Source: Nitrospirota bacterium
GTDB taxonomy: Bacteria > Nitrospirota > JAOUDF01
Direction of reading: 5' to 3'
NCBI GenBank assembly: GCA_029859385.1
Contig: JAOUDF010000106.1
Location: forward strand, 1 to 8,632
Length of the DNA: 8,632 nucleotides
A program made the position numbers and the translations under genes. The notes under the pieces are model-generated. The model was not told the DNA's origin. It did not search any database and saw only the letters and a program-made list of their open reading frames with translations. Each line of letters begins with the position of its first letter. Position 1 is the stretch's first letter. Below, piece after piece: positions 1 through 5,527 of the stretch.

Positions 1-1
1 T

Positions 2-349
2 GAGCTGGTGGTAACGCCCCACTCTCTTAATACGGGGAAGATGATTGCCGGTGGTTCGACAAAGTATACCTACGAGCTTCGCAACAGCGGCGTGGCGGAC
101 CTGTCGATATCAAAGATTGCTACTTCGGAGGGGGTTGCGGTTCAGATTGTAATGCCGATTGTTGTTAATCCCAACGAGTCGAGAGGACTTCAGTTTGTGT
201 TGAAACCCGGAGAGGTGATTGCCATGCATGCCACCATCTCACCGAAGGCTCCTGAAGGTAAATTCCAGGAACAGATCACCATATCGTCCAATTCGGTCTT
301 GCGGCCTGTGCAGAGGATGGTCATCCGGGGGACGGTAGCGAAGAAGTAG
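2..349 (+). CDS. Ig-like (DUF1573/ASH-type) domain protein, C-terminal part only
   Basis: The reading frame is open from the first bases (GAG CTG GTG...) and ends at TAG, so the gene starts upstream and only about 115 C-terminal residues are visible. The sequence is rich in alternating beta-strand patterns: a strand pair around TYELRNSGVADLSISKI, then NPNESRGLQFVLKPGE, and a final ITISSN...VIRGTV. This 'N-S-G... L-x-I... P-G-E... I-x-I-x-S-N... G-T-V' order is what DUF1573 and related ASH/HYDIN-type Ig-like domains show. The Cys-Gly-Cys motif found in many DUF1573 proteins is absent. Such domains are usually protein-binding modules in exported or envelope proteins, but no specific function can be given. 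The last 29 bases overlap the 3' end of the opposing cytochrome gene. The family call is by pattern only. Confidence 0.6.
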   Translation, partial: ELVVTPHSLNTGKMIAGGSTKYTYELRNSGVADLSISKIATSEGVAVQIVMPIVVNPNESRGLQFVLKPGEVIAMHATISPKAPEGKFQEQITISSNSVLRPVQRMVIRGTVAKK

Positions 350-1364
350 GCGTGGTGGTTGAAGGGGTCTGCGACAACCAGCGGATATAGCGGACCAGCA
401 GATGTGCATCATCCTCGGTAACAAGCCCCTCAAATGCCGGCATCCGGACGGAGCGGTTGACTTCCTTGCCACCATTCCAGATAGCTGCAAAAAGCATTTC
501 GTCCGATTTCTCTCCAATATATGAAGAATCAGTGTGGTCGCGGGGCTGGAGGTCGGCCTTGAAGAAGGCGGTCATGGGGCCGTCTCCCCGGCCGGTCCTG
601 CCATGGCAGGGTGAGCAGTTGATGCTGTAAAGATGCTCCGCCCTGCGGAACCAGTCATCATTCCCTTTTGCGGCACTTTGAACCGCCGCCCGCATGGTCT
701 CAGCCGGAAGATCATGACATTCCATGCAGATGTTCATCTTGGGCATGAACTGCGCAACGGGCTGTTCCAGAAGGTCAATGCCCACATGGCAGCGTATGCA
801 GGTGATATTGTTGTCGGCATGGACCTTGTGGTCGTTCTTTATCCCCTGACGGGAGACCCTCATGAACGGCAGCTCCTTCCCCGGTTGGTAGTAGAGGTGG
901 CAGGTCTCGCAGCGAGCGGGCATCCTGGGGTCGTTCTTCTCAAAATCCGAGTAGTGGATGTGGCAGGCCTTGCATGCGTTTCCATCGGCAGGTTGGGCCT
1001 GAAGGCTGTATGCATCGGGTTGGACGGCATCGGCATGGCCCGTCGGCATGAGATAGTCGGCGGCATCGCTGCTGGAGGTGGCGGTACGGTGGCAGAAGGT
1101 GCAGTCTATTCCCAGTTTGGCGTGCTGCTTGTGGGAGATGCGGACGGGGAAATAACGGTTGAACTTATCCCTGGACCGCATGTCGAACAGCTTGTGACAG
1201 GTGTCGCACTCTCTCTTTGCCGGTTTTACGTCGCGGACCGGTTGCAGCTGGTCCAGGAGCTGAAGCGACGGGACATAGTTGCGGTTGATCCGCGATTCAA
1301 GCGAACAACCCACGAGGGGTATGAGTGCAAGGAGTAACGCCAGAGCCGAGTATCGATAGTTCAT
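321..1364 (-). CDS. Heptahaem c-type cytochrome lipoprotein
   Basis: A 347-residue exported electron-transfer protein. A signal peptide ends in a lipobox, LVGC, with Cys20 as the likely lipidated residue and Ser at +2, which favours the outer membrane by the usual rule. Seven CxxCH haem-binding motifs follow: CDTCH 53, CTFCH 88, CKACH 131, CETCH 152, CIRCH 189, CMECH 213, CSPCH 250. The first six lie in a histidine-rich region with spare His residues (78, 81, 110, 137, 179, 182) that could be axial ligands, as in class III/c7-like cytochromes. The seventh opens a class I-like domain (about 240-333) with CHGRTGRGDGP and a MPAF motif, Met308 being the likely sixth ligand. A Thr/Ser/Pro-rich tail ends the protein. 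The ATG follows the previous stop by 9 bp, with AAGGA of the ribosome binding site inside the upstream gene's end. It is last in a three-gene operon. Electron partners are unknown; extracellular or periplasmic respiration is an inference. Confidence 0.93.
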   Translation of the reverse strand: MNYRYSALALLLALIPLVGCSLESRINRNYVPSLQLLDQLQPVRDVKPAKRECDTCHKLFDMRSRDKFNRYFPVRISHKQHAKLGIDCTFCHRTATSSSDAADYLMPTGHADAVQPDAYSLQAQPADGNACKACHIHYSDFEKNDPRMPARCETCHLYYQPGKELPFMRVSRQGIKNDHKVHADNNITCIRCHVGIDLLEQPVAQFMPKMNICMECHDLPAETMRAAVQSAAKGNDDWFRRAEHLYSINCSPCHGRTGRGDGPMTAFFKADLQPRDHTDSSYIGEKSDEMLFAAIWNGGKEVNRSVRMPAFEGLVTEDDAHLLVRYIRWLSQTPSTTTPTSSLPSPG

Positions 1365-1373
1365 CGTTGTTTT

Positions 1374-1640
1374 TCAATCCTTCACGGGTGAATCGGATGT
1401 ATATTTGTCGGCACAGTTATGGCTGCAGAAATATACCTCCCTGCCGTCCACGTTCTTCATTATTGCCGTTTCCCTTGAAATATAGACGCCGCAGACGGGA
1501 TCTTCTTCCAGACGGTTGAGGTTCTGCCTGAGATCGGAGTCGGTTTCCTCCGGCTTGCCGGATTTTCTGAGGAGGGTACGGACAAGCAGGTAGATAAGGT
1601 AACCGATAACGATGTATGCCAGAAGCCGGACAAGACCCAC
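1374..1640 (-). CDS. Small single-TM protein with a Cys-rich metal-binding-like C-terminus (PP0621-like)
   Basis: An 88-residue protein. Residues 5-24 form one hydrophobic segment (LLAYIVIGYLIYLLV) followed by basic residues RTLLRKSGK, consistent with an N-terminal membrane anchor and a cytoplasmic C-terminus. After an acidic linker comes DPVCGVYISRETAI (Cys50) and VYFCSHNCADKY (Cys72, Cys76, with His74). This resembles YHS/TRASH-type metal-binding motifs and the small PP0621 family, so a bound metal such as zinc is plausible but unproven. The GTG start shares its G with the TAG stop of the upstream TPR gene (TAGTG), and AAAGG sits just upstream, so translation is probably coupled. It lies directly upstream of the cytochrome gene. 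A role in haem or metal handling for that cytochrome is only an inference. Confidence 0.8.
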   Translation of the reverse strand: MGLVRLLAYIVIGYLIYLLVRTLLRKSGKPEETDSDLRQNLNRLEEDPVCGVYISRETAIMKNVDGREVYFCSHNCADKYTSDSPVKD

Positions 1641-2221
1641 TATCGTTTGCCTTTTGCGATCGCCTTCTCCGCCTCGAGCTGTGCACGTAACTTAGCGATC
1701 TCTGCCTTTACCGCATCGGCATTGGTAAAGTTCGGTCTCATCCGGAGAAGGTCCTCCCATGCCTTAATGGCGCCTTCCCTGTCGTTCTTTGCAGAGGCGA
1801 GCACTACGCCGAGGTTGAGACGGGCGTTCTCGTGCATGGGATCAGCTTCGATGGCTTTTTTGAAGGCATCGACGGCCTTGTCGGCCTGGCCGGATTTGTA
1901 GTAGCAGGTTCCCATATCCACAATGACATTGGCATTTTTGGGGTTAATGGCAACGGCCTTGCTGTATGGTTCAATGGCCTCAGTCCAACGCCCGGTGTCA
2001 TAATAGAGATTGCCCAGGCCGGTGAGGGCATCGTAGTTATTGGGGTCTGCCTTCAAAATATCCTGATAGCGCTGTTCAGTGCCCATCAGTGACGGAGCTG
2101 CCACGCCGGGTTGAGTTGACGGCGGAGGTGGAGTATTCTCTTCTTTTTTTCCGCAACCTGACGAGGAGACGGCAATTGCGAGAATCAAGGCAGTGCAGAG
2201 GTGGAGATAGTTGCGATTCAT
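1640..2221 (-). CDS. TPR-repeat lipoprotein
   Basis: A 193-residue protein starting MNRNYLHL. The ATG is preceded by AAAGGAGG with 7-bp spacing, and the promoter lies just upstream, so the 47-codon in-frame extension further upstream, reaching 2362, is not used. A signal peptide ends at SSGC with Cys23 as the likely lipidated residue, followed by GKKEEN and a Pro-rich linker (31-45). Three tetratricopeptide repeats follow at about 63-96, 97-130 and 131-164, with the usual pattern (ALTGLGNLYYDTGRWTEAI, then a YSKAVAINP helix end). The C-terminus (166-193) is a charged Ala/Glu/Lys-rich helix. TPR domains bind proteins, so a periplasmic scaffold or assembly role is likely, perhaps for the cytochrome encoded two genes on, but no partner can be named from sequence. 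It is the first gene of the operon. Confidence 0.9.
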   Translation of the reverse strand: MNRNYLHLCTALILAIAVSSSGCGKKEENTPPPPSTQPGVAAPSLMGTEQRYQDILKADPNNYDALTGLGNLYYDTGRWTEAIEPYSKAVAINPKNANVIVDMGTCYYKSGQADKAVDAFKKAIEADPMHENARLNLGVVLASAKNDREGAIKAWEDLLRMRPNFTNADAVKAEIAKLRAQLEAEKAIAKGKR

Positions 2222-2228
2222 GGCGATT

Positions 2229-2234
2229 CCTCCT
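2229..2234 (-). promoter_or_regulatory. Ribosome binding site that fixes the TPR lipoprotein start
   Basis: On the minus strand the sequence reads AAAGGAGGAATCGCC then ATG, with AGGAGG 7 bp before the start at 2221. It selects this ATG over the more distant in-frame start at 2362, which would also lie upstream of the promoter. Confidence 0.9.
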
Positions 2235-2252
2235 TTATCTTCAAGGAGTTGA

Positions 2253-2281
2253 ATCTTACTCAAGCGCCTGTTGCCTGTCAA
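2253..2281 (-). promoter_or_regulatory. Sigma-70-type promoter of the TPR-cytochrome operon
   Basis: On the minus strand, a perfect -35 TTGACA (2276-2281) and a near-consensus -10 TAAGAT (2253-2258) are separated by exactly 17 bp. The predicted start of transcription is near 2246, leaving a leader of about 25 bases with the ribosome binding site. This suggests housekeeping, fairly strong expression of the three-gene operon. Confidence 0.85.
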
Positions 2282-2390
2282 GCTTTTCCAACCCCCTGCA
2301 ATTTCTCTTGTCTGTTGCAAAAAAGACTGAGATGTATTAGAAGTCCTTTCAATGTCTCTCATTTATTCATCTTGTGCCGGAAAAAGCCTT

Positions 2391-3482
2391 ATGACGGATA
2401 AACCTGCGGTGCCGGAACTTGAAGCCCTGTTCAGCAGCCTGACCGATGCCCTTGTCGCGGTCAATGCCGAAGGAAAAGTCTGTTTCTTCAACCAGGCCGC
2501 CGAAGATCTGACCAACACAAAAGCCGACGATACCTACGGTAAAACCCTTGGAGACGCCCTCAAGGGGAATGCCTTTCTTGAAAATCTTACGGGAATGGTA
2601 TACTCGTCACGCCGCTCCTACAGCCTGCATGATCAGTTGCTTCAGCGTGAAGGGGCGGATGCCGTGCCGGTCAGCGTAAGCGCCTTTCTTGTTCAGGGGG
2701 GCGAAGGGGGAGTTGGCCTGCTGATCCGTGATACCTCCATTTTCAAAAAACTCGAAGAAGACGCGAAACACAGCGAGCAGCTGGAATCGTTTCGCACCCT
2801 CTCCCTGGGGCTGGCCCACGAGATACGCAACCCGCTTTCGGGCATCCGGGGGGCGGCCCAGCTGTTAACCAGGGAGCTTGAAGCGGACGGGCCAGGCTCG
2901 CTCATCGAGTACGCATCGATAGTAATGAAGGAAGTGGACCGTCTCGATCGTCTGGTGGAAGAATTTCTCGGTTTTGCCGGCAGTCTCAGGATAAATGCCG
3001 AGCCGTTTAATATCCATTCTCTGCTCGACGACGTCCTGGACCTGCAGAAAGCGGTTCAGGGAAGAGAAAATGTGCGTATCGTCAGGAGATACGACCCCAG
3101 TCTTCCGCCGGTTCTCGCCGACAGGGAGCGACTGAACCAGGTATTCCTTAATGTGGTTAAAAACAGTATCGAGGCGATGCCTTCGGGAGGCGAGATCGTG
3201 ATTTCGACGGGTATGCCCCCCGAGCTTGTCTATTCATCATTGAAGAAAAACAATATAAAGCAGCGTCTCATGGCGGTAAAGGTCGTTGATCGAGGGACGG
3301 GTATCCCTCCCGAAAAGATTCGGGAGGTGTTCAACCCGTTCTTTACCACCAAACCCAGAGGACTGGGGCTTGGGCTGGCACTGTCGCTCAAGATAATTGA
3401 AGAGCATCACGGCACCATGAGCATTGAGAGCGACGGCAGTTCGGGGACAACAGTGACGATATACCTTCCCATTGCAGGATAA
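2391..3482 (+). CDS. ntrB: NtrB-type nitrogen-regulation sensor histidine kinase
   Basis: A 363-residue cytosolic kinase, with no membrane segment or signal peptide. A PAS domain covers about 7-115 (LEALFSSLTDALVAVNAEGK). The dimerisation/phosphotransfer helix has LAHEIRNPLSGIRGAAQLL with His143 as the phosphorylated residue, a form typical of NtrB (GlnL). The ATPase domain has the N box around 249-262 (Asn258), the G1 box DRGTG at 300-304 and the G2 box GLGLGLA at 324-330. The stretch NVRIVRRYDPSLPPVLAD also matches the NtrB pattern. It probably phosphorylates and dephosphorylates the NtrC encoded 14 bp downstream, under PII control in the family; no PII or glnA gene is visible here. I chose the ATG at 2391, close to the PAS domain; an in-frame ATG at 2352 would add 13 residues. 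Neither has a strong ribosome binding site, so the start is uncertain. Confidence 0.85.
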   Translation: MTDKPAVPELEALFSSLTDALVAVNAEGKVCFFNQAAEDLTNTKADDTYGKTLGDALKGNAFLENLTGMVYSSRRSYSLHDQLLQREGADAVPVSVSAFLVQGGEGGVGLLIRDTSIFKKLEEDAKHSEQLESFRTLSLGLAHEIRNPLSGIRGAAQLLTRELEADGPGSLIEYASIVMKEVDRLDRLVEEFLGFAGSLRINAEPFNIHSLLDDVLDLQKAVQGRENVRIVRRYDPSLPPVLADRERLNQVFLNVVKNSIEAMPSGGEIVISTGMPPELVYSSLKKNNIKQRLMAVKVVDRGTGIPPEKIREVFNPFFTTKPRGLGLGLALSLKIIEEHHGTMSIESDGSSGTTVTIYLPIAG

Positions 3483-3496
3483 CAAGAGGGGGATCC

Positions 3497-4942
3497 GTGG
3501 AAAAGGTACTGGTTATAGACGATGACGAGAGTATCTGCTGGGTCATCAGGAAAGGGCTGGAAAAGGCGGGTTATGAGGTCAAGACTTCGGGTGACCCACT
3601 GGCGGCCCTGGCTGAAGCCAAAAGCGGCGAGTACCCCGTAATCCTGCTCGATATCATGATGCCGGGGATGAGCGGGTTTGAGGTAATGGACCAAATCGTC
3701 GCCGAAGACAAGGCGGTCATCGTCATGACTGCCCAGGGTACCATGAAGAATGCCGTTGAGGCCATGCGGAAGGGGGCCTACGACTATATAACCAAACCCT
3801 TTGACCTCGATGAAATGGTGCTGGTGGTCAAGAGGGCCTTTGATGATCTCAACCTCCGGGGACGGGTAAAAAAGCTGGAATCGCTGGTCCGGGAGGAACA
3901 CGACATCGGTAATCTTGTGGGAAACAGCCCTGCCATGCAGGAGGTCTACAAACTTATCGGCCGTGTTGCCGACAAGGATGTAACCGTGCTGATCCGCGGA
4001 GAAAGCGGAACGGGAAAGGAACTGGTGGCAAGGGCCCTTCATTTTAACAGTCGAAGAATAGGCAAGCCCTTTGTTGCCATCAATGCCGCGGCGATCTCCG
4101 CCGATCTTCTGGAAAGCGAACTGTTCGGGCACGAGAAGGGGGCGTTTACCGGCGCCATCTCCACGAGGCCGGGCAAGTTTGAGATTGCCGACGAGGGGAC
4201 CATATTCCTTGATGAAATCGGAGAGATGAACCTCGACCTTCAGGCAAAACTGCTGCGAGTTATAGAGGAGAAGAAATTCTTCAGGGTCGGCGGCAGCGTC
4301 TCCCGGGCGGTTGACGTTCGCATTATTGCGGCGACCAACCGGAACCTTGAATCCGATGTCGAGAATAAAAAATTCAGAGAGGACCTCTACTATAGGCTCC
4401 AGGTGATGCCTATCTATCTGCCGCCCCTTCGGGAGCGTATGGAGGATATCCCCGAACTGGTCAGTTATTTTCTGCGGATCGCCTCGGACGATATGGGGTT
4501 TCAACGTCGGGAGTTTTCGGCGGAGGCGATGAAGGTACTGGTTGGCTATTCATGGCCGGGCAATGTGCGAGAGCTTGAAAACATGGTGAGAAGGGCGGTG
4601 GTCGTCGCACCGGGGAGCGTCGTCTCTGAAAAAACCCTGAAGTCGGTTATGGCCGGTGCCGATGAAAGGCCCCACGTCGATGACCTGCTGAGGGACTCCC
4701 TCAAGACAAAGGTGAGGAGTTACGTAGAAAAAGTGGCGAAGACGCAGGGTGGCACGATCTATCACGAGGTCGTCTCCTATGTGGAGAAGATACTCATAGA
4801 GGCCGTATTAAAGGAAACCTGCGGAAACCAGGTGTTGGCGGCCTCCATGCTTGGGATAAACAGGAATACATTGCACAAGAAAATCAAGGAGTTGTCGATC
4901 CCCTCAATAGTGTGGAAACGGAAGGCCGGAAAGGATAGATAG
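3497..4942 (+). CDS. ntrC: NtrC-type sigma-54-dependent response regulator
   Basis: A 481-residue activator. The receiver (1-118) has acidic Asp8/Asp9, phosphoacceptor Asp52 (LLDIMMPG), Thr78 and Lys100. The AAA+ domain has Walker A GESGTGKE at 168-175, the sigma-54 contact loop GAFTGA at 215-220 and Walker B TIFLDE at 235-240. FREDLYYRL (293-301) and WPGNVREL (353-360) follow. The C-terminal Fis-type helix-turn-helix (about 442-466, GNQVLAASMLGINRNTLHKKI) is very close to that of true NtrC proteins, which argues for nitrogen control over other NtrC-family roles. It starts with GTG after a good ribosome binding site, AAGAGGGGG, 14 bp after ntrB, so the two are co-transcribed. The common NCAAI after Walker A is INAAAI here, which should not affect function. 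A short GATA triplet repeat spans the stop codon. No terminator is seen before the next gene. Confidence 0.88.
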   Translation: MEKVLVIDDDESICWVIRKGLEKAGYEVKTSGDPLAALAEAKSGEYPVILLDIMMPGMSGFEVMDQIVAEDKAVIVMTAQGTMKNAVEAMRKGAYDYITKPFDLDEMVLVVKRAFDDLNLRGRVKKLESLVREEHDIGNLVGNSPAMQEVYKLIGRVADKDVTVLIRGESGTGKELVARALHFNSRRIGKPFVAINAAAISADLLESELFGHEKGAFTGAISTRPGKFEIADEGTIFLDEIGEMNLDLQAKLLRVIEEKKFFRVGGSVSRAVDVRIIAATNRNLESDVENKKFREDLYYRLQVMPIYLPPLRERMEDIPELVSYFLRIASDDMGFQRREFSAEAMKVLVGYSWPGNVRELENMVRRAVVVAPGSVVSEKTLKSVMAGADERPHVDDLLRDSLKTKVRSYVEKVAKTQGGTIYHEVVSYVEKILIEAVLKETCGNQVLAASMLGINRNTLHKKIKELSIPSIVWKRKAGKDR

Positions 4943-4980
4943 ATAAATGATGTAACATTGGAAATGGTTCAAAAAAACTC

Positions 4981-5009
4981 TTGACAGGCCATGGGCTTGC
5001 TGCTAACGT
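4981..5009 (+). promoter_or_regulatory. Sigma-70-type promoter upstream of the HU gene
   Basis: TTGACA (4981-4986) and TAACGT (5004-5009) with a 17-bp spacer. The -35 is perfect; the -10 keeps the key T, A and T positions. Predicted transcription starts near 5016. A second, weaker candidate, TTGATT (5023) with TTATCA (5046) and 17-bp spacing, lies downstream. Confidence 0.65.
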
Positions 5010-5064
5010 CTTTCGGAAAACCTTGATTGGCGCGGTATAGCGGCGTTATCATTCTCTAAAAGAA

Positions 5065-5070
5065 AGGAGG
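5065..5070 (+). promoter_or_regulatory. Ribosome binding site that decides the HU start
   Basis: AGGAGG is followed by two in-frame ATGs. The first (5072) is only one base away, too close for initiation; the second (5078) is 7 bases away, which is ideal. The second also gives the canonical HU N-terminus. Confidence 0.85.
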
Positions 5071-5077
5071 GATGCAG

Positions 5078-5350
5078 ATGACGAAGGCAGAACTGGTTGA
5101 CGAGATCGCATCAAGTGCCGGTATCAGCAAGACGGCAGCTGGCAAGGCATTGAATTCGACACTTGACGGGATCAAGAAGGCTCTGAAGAAGGGCCAGAAG
5201 GTTACGCTTGTTGGTTTCGGGACTTTTTCCGTTCACAAGCGCAAGGCTCGCAAGGGCAGGAACCCCAGGACCGGCAAGGAGATCACCATCGGCGCCGCCA
5301 AGGTTCCGAAGTTCTCCGCCGGCAAGGGTCTCAAGACCTCTGTAAAGTAG
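5078..5350 (+). CDS. hup: HU-family DNA-binding protein
   Basis: A 90-residue HU protein, the usual length, starting MTKAELVDEIA. It forms a dimer that binds and bends DNA without strong sequence preference and compacts the nucleoid. The N-terminal helices (about 3-38) are followed by VTLVGFGTFSVHKRKARKGRNPRTGKE: the conserved GFGTF turn, then the Arg/Lys-rich beta-arm with the RNP motif (61-63) whose proline intercalates into DNA. The C-terminus PKFSAGKGLKTSVK is also standard. The absence of IHF-specific features favours HU, though IHF subunits are the nearest alternative. Start choice rests on the ribosome binding site spacing. It has its own promoter and a strong terminator, so it is a single-gene unit between two regulator pairs. 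Many bacteria carry several HU copies; which one this is cannot be told. Confidence 0.95.
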   Translation: MTKAELVDEIASSAGISKTAAGKALNSTLDGIKKALKKGQKVTLVGFGTFSVHKRKARKGRNPRTGKEITIGAAKVPKFSAGKGLKTSVK

Positions 5351-5374
5351 TTATCCTGCAGTCCATCTTAATGT

Positions 5375-5411
5375 AATAAGGCAATACCTTTGGGTATTGC
5401 CTTATTTTTTT
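5375..5411 (+). terminator. Intrinsic terminator after the HU gene
   Basis: A perfect 14-bp stem, AATAAGGCAATACC (5375-5388) and GGTATTGCCTTATT (5393-5406), with loop TTTG and a run of T residues to 5411. Because the stem is A-rich at its base, the opposite strand also ends in A/T and the element could work in both directions, though no minus-strand gene ends here. Confidence 0.95.
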
Positions 5412-5446
5412 ACCCCACCCTGTTCAGTAGCCAATCGTCCGGCCCT

Positions 5447-5475
5447 CAACATTTTCACAAACGTGCCGTTATAAC
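5447..5475 (+). promoter_or_regulatory. Possible promoter of the second kinase-regulator pair
   Basis: A good -10-like TATAAC (5470-5475) has, 17 bp upstream, only a poor -35, CAACAT (5447-5452). A promoter is expected here because a strong terminator ends transcription just upstream. An activator or another sigma factor might be needed. No sigma-54 motif is seen in this gap. Confidence 0.3.
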
Positions 5476-5527
5476 TAGAAATATCCGGTTTCCCAATATC
5501 AGCCCTGCAGAAAAAGACATCTAAATC

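Noticed and set aside
356..380. Inverted repeat TGGTTG/CAACCA just downstream of the Ig-like gene
   Set aside because: A 6-bp stem with a 13-base loop and no T tract, inside the cytochrome coding sequence; likely chance.
633..1337. Long plus-strand open frame of 234 codons opposite the cytochrome gene
   Set aside because: It lies wholly antisense to a protein with a signal peptide and seven haem motifs, has no recognisable domain, and its composition looks like a shadow frame.
2309..2336. Possible plus-strand promoter before ntrB (TTGTCT ... TGTATT)
   Set aside because: The spacer is 19 bp and both boxes are weak; no better candidate was found in the 169-bp divergent gap, so the ntrB promoter is left unassigned.
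2222..2362. Upstream extension of the TPR lipoprotein by 47 codons
   Set aside because: It would hide the lipoprotein signal peptide and start upstream of a strong promoter; the ATG at 2221 has an ideal ribosome binding site.
3407..4504. Long minus-strand open frame of 365 codons opposite ntrC
   Set aside because: Antisense to a clear NtrC with all catalytic motifs; the translated sequence has no coherent domain or strong ribosome binding site.
4934..4945. Three tandem GATA units across the ntrC stop codon
   Set aside because: Too short to be treated as a functional or phase-variable repeat.
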